A stretch of DNA of 64,000 nt from Allium sativum (Eukaryota > Streptophyta > Magnoliopsida > Asparagales > Amaryllidaceae): positions 208,829,231 through 208,893,230 of the forward strand of contig CM060912.1 in assembly GCA_030737875.1 (NCBI GenBank), read 5' to 3'. Positions within the stretch are counted from its first letter, which is position 1. Each line of letters opens with the position of its first letter. Both the position numbers and the translations under genes were made by a program. Positions 11,053 through 21,905 of this stretch are shown one piece after another. The notes beneath the pieces are model-generated. The model made no database searches and was not told the DNA's origin. It saw only the letters and a program-made list of their open reading frames with translations.

Positions 11053-11764
11053 ATTTGGATTGGTTAAGTGTCATTAGTCGATTCAAGCTAACTTAACCCT
11101 CTTCATTTATCCTGTTAAACTGGTTAAGTGTTATCAGTAATTCATGTTGACTTAACCCTACCACAAACCAAGTTATACTGGTTAAGTATTTCTTATTACT
11201 TAACCCTACTCATTCATCCTGTATTGGTTAAGTGTTCCTTTTTAACTTAACCTTGCTCGTCTGTTTTAACTAACATGTTATTAATGGTTAAGTATTATCC
11301 CTTCATGTTTTAGACTTAACCCTATTCCTTTATCATAATCTGATGGTCAAGTGCTCAAGTTTACTTAACCCTATGGTCTAGTCCAGCTAACATATCAAAT
11401 TGGCTAAGTGTATTAAATTTTACTTAACCCCAACCTCTAGTCTAGTTAACATGTTAATTTGGCTAAGGGTATTAACTTTACTTAACCCCACCTTCTAGTC
11501 TAGTTAACATGTTAATTTGGCTAAGTGTTTTCTTAGTTACTTAACCCCTACAAATCTTGTCTTGTTACCATGTTAAGTTGGTTAAGTGTCCCTATGGACT
11601 TAGCCCTCCCATTCTAGCTTAACTGTGTTAAGTTGGTTAAGTGTTCCTATGGACTTAACCCTCCCATTCTAGCTTAACAGTGTTAAGTGTCTGTATGAAC
11701 CTAACCCCACCCATCGGTTTGGTTATCATGTTGAATTGGTTAAGTGTCTTGGTTAACTTAACCC
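11053..11764. repeat. Array of 13 GGTTAAGT..ACTTAACC hairpin units, 3' LTR
   Basis: Each unit starts with GGTTAAGT (variants GGCTAAGT, GGTCAAGT), has a variable 8-20-base loop and closes with ACTTAACC. Units are spaced about 50-60 bp apart. Arms are conserved while loops and spacers vary. Confidence 0.85.
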
Positions 11765-13626
11765 TACCATTCTTGTTCTAGCTTTAACTAAGTAAATTAA
11801 AGTAGCGACCACTCACATTAGACAGGTATTGTTGCGATTACTGGATGTGCCGGTTGGTTCCGGGCAGGTTTACATCGCAACTCAGTATAACCTCGGGTTA
11901 GGCATATTCGTGTTTTCTAAGTTCAAAGGGTTTTGATTTATTTTCAAATCAAGTTTTGAAAGTAACCATCCCATCCGTCGGATCAGTTAGGGATAGCCAG
12001 GGAGAGCAGGAAACTCGTATTTTCCAAACCCAAGCCTAGACACTATCCTCTCTGTCACCCTAGAACTTTCTGGTGTATTATTAAAAGAGATGTCGTTAAT
12101 AAACCTTTTATTTGTCTAAATTTACATTTTCTCATTTAGGACAAATTCTATAAGTAAATCATTCCTAATTTACTTATTTCCTAATTACTCTTTTAATGTA
12201 AATTGTCAATATTTATTCTTATGGCCCATTTTCCCCTCTATATCATATTTATGCTTTTTTGGTATGTAAACTATACCAAATTAAGTGTCACTAACCATGA
12301 TTTTTGCCAAACATGACAATTACTCGCAATTATGGCCAATTTCAAATTCATGCCAATGTACTTATTATGCCAAATTGGCTAATCCAATTCTGATTTAACA
12401 TTCTAATTACAGTTCGTGTCAAACTAGACTTAATATTCTAGTTCACAGTTCATGTAAATGCTAGATTTAAAAGTCAATGCTAGATTCAAATTACACATCC
12501 TATAATTCATGTCAAATTTATCCAATTTGCATTTCTATGAACATGCCATAATACATGTTCCCAATTTATGCCAATTTCCAAGTTTAAAACTATGTTTTTA
12601 GTAAATTTCATATTTTGCCCAAATCGTATTCCCATCGTTCGTATAATCGTGGTTCAACCTAGATTATAAATAAATCTAGATTCGTGGATAAAAGGGAATG
12701 AACCAAAATGCTATGAAAGAATAGACATAATAGCTGGCATAAGATGACAATTCACGGGCATATAGATATGGTAATATTACGACATGAAAAGGGTTGAATA
12801 GTATAGGTTCAAGAACATGGGTAGACCTAACTTAATAGGTAAATTCCCAAGATCTAATACCAAAGAAAACCAAGAATAGACAGAATAGATAATCAGGTTT
12901 AGGCCCAATTTCATAGTCACAAAACTTAATCAACAATTTCCTAGTCATGAATCATAGGTGTTTAATCAAAGTTGTCTTTGTTATTTCATAGGCAATAGTT
13001 TATGTTTCCTAATCAAAGGCATAGGCTTGTGTTCATAGTCAAGGAAATAATTCTCATAGCCATGAGTGACAGTCATAGGCAGTGTTCATAGTCAAAGAGG
13101 CATATGGTTTTAAGGTCCATAGTTTCACAGTCACAGTCTCATTGGTCCTCGAATCATAACAGTTCTTAATTAGGTCCAAAGATATAAGCACTGATTCGAA
13201 TAAAAAGATTTGGCATATTCTTTTATTCCTTTAATTTCATGTCACGAATAGAGAAAAGGTTCAAATCTAAAAAGTAATCGACTTACATTGATTGGTTTTT
13301 AGAATAGAAAGATGGCGTTGCTATGATTCGTGTGATGTTGCTCGAAACCGTTTGAGTTAGCCTTTGATTCTTATCTTGAAGCTTTAATCTTCATTCGAAT
13401 CTCTTCTTGACAAACTTGAGCAGCATAACCTTGTCTTGGATTTTCGTATTATTTTTTTTTAATTTATTTATACATTTTCTCAGAGGCAACATAAGGATAG
13501 AAAAGAATTGTGAATAGAGAAGGAGACTAAGGCTGTTTAGATAGGATTAGGCAGACGAACCTAGGCAGAAAACGTGACCAAATACATCAGAACGAACCAG
13601 GTTCAGAAAACTGGATTTCAGGAGTA

Positions 13627-13686
13627 GGTCGACCCCTAGGTCGACTACCCAGTCGACCTGGGTCATGGGCGGGAAAATTCCCGCCC
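13627..13686. promoter_or_regulatory. U3 cluster: three GTCGAC palindromes plus inverted E2F-like pair
   Basis: Three GTCGAC cores (AGGTCGACC, AGGTCGACT, AGTCGACCT) are followed at 13667-13686 by GGGCGGGAA and TTCCCGCCC arms, two bases apart. TTTTCCCGCC on the minus strand matches the E2F consensus. It lies about 85 bp upstream of the (mutated) TATA site in LTR orientation. Confidence 0.6.
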
Positions 13687-13936
13687 AACCCAATCTGGGT
13701 CCGATTTTGAATTTTGAGCTCGTTTCTGACCTGTTCGAATTTTAAATCGAATTCTGAAACTTCTGAAGACCATAACTCCTTCATACGGAGTCCGATTAAC
13801 GCAAACTCGGACTCTATCTCATGTAGAATTCTGAGAAGAACGCAATGGCGCAGACCATTTCCCTTGATTTTGACTTTAAAATTTAATTCTGCCTTGATTT
13901 GTGAATCTTAGTGTTATAGAATTACGGGGTGTTACA

Positions 13937-13949
13937 TTCTCCCCCACTT
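13937..13949 (-). other. Polypurine tract of the LARD-like element
   Basis: Minus strand reads AAGTGGGGGAGAA directly before the 3' LTR TG. Priming site for plus-strand DNA synthesis. Confidence 0.85.
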
Positions 13950-15636
13950 AAAAGGATTTCGTCCCCGAAATCTTCAAGTTAGGAAGAATGTGTCCTACCA
14001 TCCAATCGCCCATCTACTCAACAATTCAATCACAGGCATTAATTGTCCTTAAAATATTTCTAATGCTTTCATGTTCATATGCATAGTGTGTGTATATGTC
14101 TTTATCTAATGCAAAATCAGGCGGTCTACTGATTCAGTTGACCTCCTTAATGCGAATCATGTCAGTGCCATGCGTCCAATATGTATGAAAATCCTAATGA
14201 TACATATTATTTCTATATGAGTGCACAACCATTCACTCAAATGCAACATCCATATGATAACATATCAATTTTCAACTTACAAACAAATACGTATCTGTAA
14301 ATGCAATATGAAAGCGTCCAAACTGATCTAGTGCCTAATACGTATGCATATGTATTCATGAGAAACCATTAGCAACCACTTGCAACCATCAACCATAACA
14401 TGTTTCAAATACATGTTTACATCCACTGGCTTCTACCTAAGGATCGAAGATACGACCTAGAGGATATACTTTGGAAAGAGAGAAACAATTATGCGTAAAG
14501 CTCCAAAAAAAAAAAGAAATCAAGGATGCACCCTTAAGGAAAAGGGTATGATGCTGGTATCTAGCCTTCTTGAGCTTTACTCCACTGTATCTTAACTAAT
14601 TTAACTTCACGATTGTGAAGTTTTTGATCTCCATTTCCAAAATAAACAGATGTCAATCACGGTACCAAGTGTATGTACTAAGATGATTAGAGGTCTCCCT
14701 CTTATCCGCCATGCCATAACTATAAGGGTCGAAAGGTCACTACGTACTTTTTAGAGTGCCTGCCACAACTATTCATCTCTCACGCAAACCATCCTAGTCG
14801 AACTCGACATTCCTCAAGTACAAGCCCCAAAGGCCTAAACCAATATCAAACAAGCACCCAAGGAATATCTCCTCCGAATTTAGACGATCTACGTGAGATG
14901 ATATAAGCAAACTCGATAGCTATTCTCAAATCCCTACTAACCAAACATAAGCTGGTCGGACCACCAATTGGATTTGAGACTCTAGTGGGATCTTTCTGCT
15001 ATACAAGTACTATGGTGCAGAGACTCAACTATGGAAGTGGATATGAACAAATGTGAAGCGCTAAAACCAAAGGAAAGAGTACGAACAGCAAAACTAGACT
15101 CTTCCAACAGAACTTTACTACCTTTCTCCTAGGTACACTTGGTGGCGAAAGTAGGTACTTGCCCTTCTGAAAATCTTGTCCTTTTTCCCTTGATTACATG
15201 CCCTATTACACCATAGTAAAGATACTTCCTCTTGTCTTAGGTTTTATAATTCCTTCCTCCTTTGTGAGCTAAATCTACATCCATGAATTCCTCATCCTCT
15301 TCTGTGTGTAGTCATGTTGACAAATCTCTCGAAAGCTGCTTCCATCGTACAGAAAACCCTATAAGCTTGAAAGAAAACTGGCCGTAGGTGAAACAACTAC
15401 GGCTGTGGATGGAAGCCAGGCACGTCTTCGCTCATCGATGAGGTTACCTCCCAGAAAGCCAGGAGCCCCAGAGACTCAAGAAAGAAGGAGACAAGAATTC
15501 AAACAGAGGAAGAGAAGATAGTGCGTATGGCTTTGGGGAATATGCCTTTAAAACAAATCTTTTCCCTTGAAAATGCTTCTTTTAAAACCGTTTTGAAAAT
15601 AATTTTTCTAATCCTTTATCTGATCTAGTAACCTTC
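13950..15636 (-). pseudogene. Internal region: deleted chromovirus gag-pol remnants
   Basis: No intact gene. Next to the polypurine tract is the GGGGACGAAATCC signature seen at the end of many chromovirus pols. About 14553-14610 (minus) reads LVKIQWSKAQEG, a scrap of the integrase tail. Stretches near 14940-15070 and 15300-15400 resemble the protease and gag leader of the element at 27594-30504 at nucleotide level. It is therefore an internally deleted member of a related family, dependent on other copies for proteins. Confidence 0.65.
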
Positions 15637-15649
15637 AGCTCTGATACCA
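15637..15649 (-). other. Primer binding site (initiator tRNA-Met type)
   Basis: Minus strand TGGTATCAGAGCT lies two bases from the 5' LTR end. TGGTATCAGAGC is the standard complement to plant initiator tRNA-Met, and it fixes the element orientation. Confidence 0.92.
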
Positions 15650-17272
15650 TGTGTAACACCCCACATCCATTAGTGTCACTCACAAAGGGAATGCACTAAG
15701 TTCTGTGGAGCATTTAGGGTAAAAGATGCAGATAAATTACAAGACAGACAAAAATTACAACAACGGAAAATAAAACTTTGCTTTATTGATAAAATAGTTT
15801 GTACAACGATTTCTTTATAATATCAGAGTATCATCTGTCTTACAAAATAAAGAAGCATAAAACAACATTTATATTCCCCAATGTAGCAAGAGCCAGCCAT
15901 AGCATCTGAAAAGAGAATCCAAGCAAAACTTCGACAAATCTTCAAGCTGGGAAAAAGTGACAATCCAACTTAACCTGAGCTATACTATTCCCTTCTTTAC
16001 TACCTGGGGGGGGAGGGAACGGAAGAAAAGAAGACGAAAGAAAAACAGAGTCAGACATAAAGCCTGAGTAAGTTCAGTAACTTCTAGCATGTGAACATGG
16101 GAAAACAAACCGACATGAATTAATTGAATACAAGATAACACCATGATGATAGGATCAGCAAGATTAGACAAGATTAACACAAGATATACTAAGACAAGAT
16201 AAACTGGATATGCTCTAATACTTTCGCCGCATCGCTATTTCCTTGTTATACTGATTTCTATATCTCTGCACCACCTAACTAGTGTCCCAATTAGCAACGA
16301 CAACGTGATCCCAATCCCTGTAGTTTCCATTGCCTTCAGGCATACATTTATTATTTATTACCTAGATCTAATCTAGGGTTTTCTATCAACTGCTTTCTAG
16401 GTTCAACTAGAGTTTATGCTGAACGCTTCTCGGATTCAGGGTTTATGCCACCTAGTCCAACTAGGGATTATGCTACCTGTCGAACGTTGCCCCCAAGTCT
16501 AGGACACACCACCTAGAGTGGTATATGTCCCTAGACTTCCCCACGCATGTATCGCGAATCGTTATCGCTTGTCTAGATGCACATGTCCTGTAATGTGCGG
16601 CCCGAGTCCTGTGGCAGGGCAAATCAAGAAACACGGAACTCGGTCGGGAGCTTTCAGATATCTGCCAATGCAGATGCTAAGGTCTGTTTTTATTCTAGTG
16701 GCTATGGTCCCACACGACCCCTCCCTCAACTAGTGAAAGGCACACCTTGAAAAATGAGAACTATACGCAGGCCCCCTATGCCCCACTAACCTATGGCCAT
16801 CCTCACCCATAACTAGATAGCAAGTATATGGTCTTTTGGAGTTCTCCGCCTTTCCGCTTCACGTATCTCGACTGACTCAAGATGGATGGTAGACGACGAG
16901 TTGCTATCACAGGGCTACCGGTTTCTCGCCGAATCACGCTGGTCCAACCTAGTCTTTAGGTTGCCATATTTTGCAACCAAGGCATACCCTTGGTTCTTCT
17001 AACGCATACCTTAATCTCTGTGAGCCCAGGAGGATCATCTGCAGCCTCATAGAGGGATACCAAGAGTACCCTCACGTCCCCTCGAAGCCTCGGGCTTCGT
17101 AACCCAATTCGTTGGAGCCTTCTTTTTACTCAGACGGATATTTGCTCCTTCCCGTGTTATACTAAGAATTACTACTTAGTTTTACTAACTAAGATTTACC
17201 ACTTAGTTTCCAGAGTCGTTGTTTTCTTAACTAAGGTTTACTACTTAGCTTCTCTTTCCCGTCAATTTGGAT

Positions 17273-17973
17273 TGGTTAAGTGTCATTAGTCAATTCAAGC
17301 TAACTTAACCCTCTTCATTTATCCTGTTAAACTGGTTAAGTGTTATCAGTAATTCATGTTGACTTAACCCTACCACAAACCAAGTTATATTGGTTAAGTA
17401 TTTCTTATTACTTAACCCTACCCATTCATCCTGTATTGGTTAAGTGTTCCTTTTTAACTTAACCTTGCTCGTCTGTTTTAACTAACATGTTATTAATGGT
17501 TAAGTATTATCCCTTCATGTTTTAGACTTAACCCTATTCCTTTATCACAATCTGATGGTCAAGTGCTCAAGTTTACTTAACCCTATGGTCTAGTCCAGCT
17601 AACATATCAAATTGGCTAAGTGTATTAAATTTTACTTAACCCCAACCTCTAGTCTAGTTAACATGTTAATTTGGCTAAGTGTATTAACTTTACTTAACCC
17701 CACCTTCTAGTCTAGTTAACATGTTAATTTGGCTAAGTGTTTTCTTAGTTACTTAACCCCTACAAATCTTGTCTTGTTACCATGTTATGTTGGTTAAGTG
17801 TCCCTACGGACTTAGCCCTCCCATTATAGCTTAACTAAGTTGGTTAAGTGTTCCTATGGACTTAACCCTCCCATTCTAACTTAACTGTGTTAAGTGTCTG
17901 TATGAACCTAACCCCACCCATCGGTTTGGTTATCATGTTGAATTGGTTAAGTGTCTTGGTTAAATTAACCCTA
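17273..17973. repeat. GGTTAAGT..ACTTAACC hairpin array, 5' LTR
   Basis: Same array as in the 3' LTR, about 13 units, with small differences such as a shortened spacer near 17837. Confidence 0.85.
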
Positions 17974-19742
17974 CCATTCTTGTTCTAGCTTTAACTAAGT
18001 AAATTAAAGCCATGACCCCTCACATTAGACAGGTATTGTTGCGATTACTGGATGTGCCGGTTGGTTCCGGGCAGGTTTACATCGCAACTCAGTCTAACCT
18101 CGGGTTAGGCATATTCGTGTTTTCTAAGTTCAAAGGGTTTTGATTTATTTTCAAATCAGGTTTTGAAAGTAACCATCCCGTCCGTCATATCAGTTAGGGA
18201 TAGCCAGGGAGAGCAGGAAACTTGTATTTTCCAAACCCAAGCCTAGACACTATCCTCTCTGTCACCCTAGAACTTTCTGGTGTATTATTAAAAGAGATGT
18301 CGTTAATATACCTTTAATTTGTCTAAATTTACATTTTCTCATTTAGGACAAATTCTATAAGTAAATCATTCCTAATTTACTTATTTCCTAATTACTCTTT
18401 TAATGTAAATTGTCAACATTTATTCTTATGGCTCATTTTCCTCTCTATATCATATTTATGCTTTTTTGGTATGTAAACTATACCAAATTAAGTGTCACTA
18501 ACCATGATTTTTGCCAAACATGACAATTACTCGCAATTATGGCCAATTTCAAATTTATGCCAATGTACTTATTATGCCAAATTAGCTAATCCAATTCTGA
18601 TTTAACATTCTAATTACAGTTCATGTCAAACTAGACTTATTATTTTAGTTCACAGTTCATGTAAATGCTAGATTTACAAGTCAATGCTAGATTCAAATTA
18701 CACATCCTATAATTCATGTCAAATTTATCCAATTTGCATTTCTATGAACATGCCATAATACATGTTCCCAATTTATGCCAATTTCCAAGTTTAAAACTAC
18801 GTTTTTAGTCAATTTCATATTTTGCCCAAATCGTATTCCCATCGTTCGTATAATCGTGGTTTAACCTAGATTATAAATAAATTTAGATTCTTGGATAAAA
18901 GGGAATGAACCAAAATGCCATGAAAGAATAGACATAATAACTGGCATAAGATGACAATTCACAGGCATATAGATATGGTAATATTACGACATGAAAAGGG
19001 TTGAATAGTATAGGTTCAAGAACATGGGTAGACCTAAATTAATAGGTAAATTCCCAAGATCTAAAACCAAAGAAAACCAAGAATAGACAGAATAGATAAT
19101 CAGGTTTAGGCCAAATTTCATAGTCACAAAACTTAAGCAACAATTTCCTAGTCATGAATCATAGGTATTTAATCACAGTTGTCCTTGTTATGTCATAGGC
19201 AATAGTTTATGTTTCCTAATCAAAGGCATAGGCTTGTGTTCATAGTCAAGGAAATAATTCTCATAGCCATGAGTCACAGTCATAGGCAGTGTTCATAGTC
19301 AAAGAGGCATATGGTTTTAAGGTCCATAGTTTCATAGTCATAGTCTCATTGGTCCTCGAATCATAACAGTTCTTAATTAGGTCCAAAGATATAAGCACTG
19401 ATTCGAATAGAAAGATTTGGCATATTCTTTTATTCCTTTAATTTCATGTCACGAATAGAGAAAACGTTCAAATCTAAAAAGTAACCGACTTACATTGATC
19501 GGTTTTTAGAATAGAAAGATGGCGTTGCTATGATTCGTGCGACGTTGCTCGAAACCGTTTGAGTTAGCCTTTGATTCTTATCTTGAAGCTTTAATCTTGA
19601 TTTGAATCTCTTCTTGAAAAACTTGAGCAGCATAACCTTGTCTTGGATTTTCGTATTATTTTATTTTAATTTATTTATACATTTTCTCAGAGGCAATATA
19701 AGGATAGAAAAGAATTGTGAATAGAGAAGGAGACTAAGGCTG

Positions 19743-19750
19743 TTTATATA
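19743..19750 (-). promoter_or_regulatory. TATA box of the LARD-like 5' LTR
   Basis: Minus strand TATATAAA lies about 430 bp from the LTR start and downstream of the GTCGAC cluster. Relatives have a TATA box at the same place (34478-34485). Confidence 0.65.
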
Positions 19751-19832
19751 GGATTAGGCGGACGAACCTAGGCAGAAAACGTGACCAAATACATCAGAAC
19801 GAACCAGGTTCAGAAAACTGGATTTCGGGAGC

Positions 19833-19924
19833 AGGTCGACCCCTAGGTCGACTACCCAGTCGACCTGGGTGCCCCAGGTCGACTACCCAGTCGACCTGGG
19901 TCTTGGGCGGGAAAATTCCCGCCC
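19833..19924. promoter_or_regulatory. U3 cluster: five GTCGAC palindromes plus inverted E2F-like pair
   Basis: Five GTCGAC cores, against three in the other LTR, are followed at 19905-19924 by the same GGGCGGGAA / TTCCCGCCC arms. The extra cores come from a short duplication. Confidence 0.6.
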
Positions 19925-20174
19925 AGCCCAATCTGGGTCCGATTTTGAATTTTGAACTCGTTTCTGACCTGTTCGAATTTTAAATCAAATTCTGAAACTT
20001 CTGAAGACCATAACTCCTTCATACGGAGCCCGATTAATGCAAACTCGGACTCTATCTCATGAAGAATTCCGAGACGAACGCAATGGCGCAGCCCGTTTCC
20101 CTTGATTTTGATTTTAAAATTTAATTCTGTCTTGATTTGTGAATCTTAGTGTTACAGAATTACGGGGTGTTACT

Positions 20175-21031
20175 CCCTGGCTCTGATGTTTGGGTTTCCT
20201 CTAGGCTCCTGATCAGGGGACGCCCTCCTTCTTCTAGTTGCTTCCGCTCTGCTTTGCTCCCTACGTTCCCGGTCGATATCGGGAGGAAGGGGCTGAAGCA
20301 TTTGTCCCTGAGTGGGATTGGTGAGGTTAGGGTCTCTAGGAAAAACATGGGATCCCTGCATTAGTAATAGCATAGGCTCTCTCAAGCTCGGATCGTTGGG
20401 TCCTAGTACACGAGCAGCGTCTTCGCAGGATCCCAAAGATCTGAAAGTCATTTGCTCCAAATTCTGAGGTCGTTCGAGCGGCCTTCTTTCACGGGGCCGT
20501 TCTTCCTCAGAAGAAGAAGACTGATCCATTGCTGTGTGATGAACCGGGGATGGAGTTCTTTGTCTGCGGAGTTCGCCAATTTCCCTACTCATGATTCTCA
20601 TATTCTCTTGCATCATAAGATTGGTGCGCTCGTGGATTTTCATAGCCTCCCTAGTGCTCTCAAGCATGTCAAGAAGGCGCAAAAAATCTCCTTGGGTGAC
20701 AGGTGCAGATGGATTGATCTGGTCATTGGTCCTGGTGGCTGGAGTCGGAGCATTTGGAGGGGCTCGAGTAGAGGTTCCAGCAACACCTAGTATCGGATCG
20801 GAGCTGAGCAACTTGGTTGGATCAATTCAGATTAGGGGAGTGCACTTCTTCAATGTCTCCTACTCGGTTCGGATCAGAGCTTTCCCCATAAGGTCGGTTC
20901 AGATGTCCTGAACCTGTCTGATCCGATCCCGAACTCTGCCCACGAGACCTTGTCACGACCGGGTTTTGCTGATCTTCACCAACTTCGTTCCCTTGACTGG
21001 TTTGAACTTCCTTGCCTTTTCCTTTGGCCAT
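20175..21031 (-). pseudogene. gag: Tat gag, N-terminal third
   Basis: ATG at 21029-21031 (MAKGKGKEVQTSQG) lies 139 bases after the 5' LTR. The first 69 codons end at a stop at 20822-20824. The rest (LLDMLESTREAMKIHERTN, then Arg/Glu/Ser-rich) is in another frame down to 20175, so there is a single-base shift near 20825. The gene then continues, in phase, at 9438 beyond the inserted element. Confidence 0.75.
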
Positions 21032-21149
21032 AGTTCTTCAACAATCAACCAACAAGCGTTCAAAAGCGTCGAAAATTAGGGATTAACTTCTTTGAACTCA
21101 ACGGTCCAAAAAGTAGAAAGATAATCCAGAAAAACAGAGAATTCAAATG

Positions 21150-21168
21150 TTCTCAGTGAAAGCACCAA
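21150..21168 (-). other. Primer binding site region of the Tat element
   Basis: Minus strand TTGGTGCTTTCACTGAGA directly follows the 5' LTR end. Similar TGGTGCTTTCA sequences follow the 5' LTR in other plant Tat elements. I do not assign the tRNA. Confidence 0.6.
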
Positions 21169-21252
21169 AATGTTAGACCAAAAAGTGGTTCTAACACCCA
21201 AATTGACTAAAATTAAAACGAAATAAGATCGAAAATAGAAAAGAGACACAAG

Positions 21253-21292
21253 GTTTATAGTGGTTCGGCGTTAAAAAGCCTACGTCCACTTT
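21253..21292. promoter_or_regulatory. Conserved U5-type motif in Tat LTR
   Basis: TTTATAGTGGTTCGGCG, spacer, then CCTACGTCCACTTTA. In LTR sense it is near the 3' end of the LTR. Shared with 4081-4124 and the Copia LTRs. Confidence 0.6.
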
Positions 21293-21498
21293 ATAATCAC
21301 TTTGCTTGATGATGTAGATGAAAATACAATGAGATATTCACTCAAGTTCACTCACTTTTCATATACATTCACTCAATTATCTCAAAATTCACTTTGAATG
21401 ATGGTTTTGAATTGTTTGGAGTGATGGAATTCGGTTCACCGAGTGTGTTTGAACTCTAAGAGTGCCAAAAAGATCCCTTCAAATGACCCTTTGGGGTC

Positions 21499-21506
21499 TA
21501 TTTATA
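21499..21506 (-). promoter_or_regulatory. TATA box of Tat 5' LTR
   Basis: Minus strand TATAAATA, about 490 bp from the LTR start, downstream of the CGGATC repeat cluster. Confidence 0.6.
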
Positions 21507-21679
21507 GGTGGAAAATTCTCCAGAATTCGGTTCGGATCGGGTGCACGTGTCCTCCATTCCATGATTTTTGGGATCAGATGAGTTCTGGTGTTGCCAGCAC
21601 ATCAGGTGAGTGGCCATCGTGGGTAGAAAATGGGTGTAACTGCCCTGAATATTCAGGAGATCATGGTGCGGAGTTGCAG

Positions 21680-21905
21680 GGTGAACTGGGTTCGGATCGG
21701 ATAGGGTAAAAACATGGGGTTCGGATCAGATAGGCAAACAACACGGGTTTCGGATCGGGTCATCCCATCCGATCCGATCCGGCTTGAGTCTTGCCTTCCT
21801 CACTTTGTCTCGCTTTGCTTTTCTTCGATTACCCCCGATCCGATCCGGCTTGATCTTTCATCTTTGTGATGATTCTATTCCTACCTCTTGTAACTCCGAT
21901 CCGAA
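21680..21905. promoter_or_regulatory. U3 repeats of the CGATCCGATCCGG type
   Basis: GGATCGGAT / ATCCGATCCG units recur about ten times in both orientations just upstream of the TATA box in LTR sense. They look like an enhancer-type cluster, analogous in position to the GTCGAC clusters. Confidence 0.5.

Larger units (their letters stand above)
9439..13936 (-). repeat. 3' LTR of the LARD-like element (4498 bp)
   Basis: Begins TGTAACACCCCA and ends GGTGTTACA. Nothing coding is visible. It contains the hairpin array 11053-11764 and U3 cluster 13627-13686. The TATA box of the other LTR is changed here (TAGATA at 13538-13543 on the + strand). Confidence 0.93.
9439..20174 (-). mobile_element. Non-autonomous chromovirus derivative with 4.5-kb LTRs, inserted in Tat gag
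   Basis: Two long direct repeats (9439-13936 and 15652-20174), starting TGTAACACCCC and ending near GGGGTGTTACA, flank a 1.7-kb internal region. PBS next to the right LTR and polypurine tract next to the left LTR give minus orientation. A perfect 5-bp TSD (CCCTG) flanks it. The LTRs look nearly identical by eye, so it is among the youngest insertions in the window. The layout is that of a large retrotransposon derivative (LARD), but the internal region is recognisably deleted from a chromovirus like the one at 27594-30504. Confidence 0.93.
15652..20174 (-). repeat. 5' LTR of the LARD-like element (4523 bp)
   Basis: Same content as 9439-13936 but about 25 bp longer, chiefly because the GTCGAC cluster has an extra ~32-bp unit. 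Last base is T instead of A (GTTACT). It contains an intact TATA box. Confidence 0.93.

Noticed and set aside
11053..11764. Interstitial telomere repeat because of many TTAACCCT strings
   Set aside because: Plant telomere is TTTAGGG; here the string is one arm of a hairpin unit, not a tandem heptamer.
15637..15649. tRNA-Met gene fragment
   Set aside because: Only the 13-base primer complement is present; no tRNA body follows.
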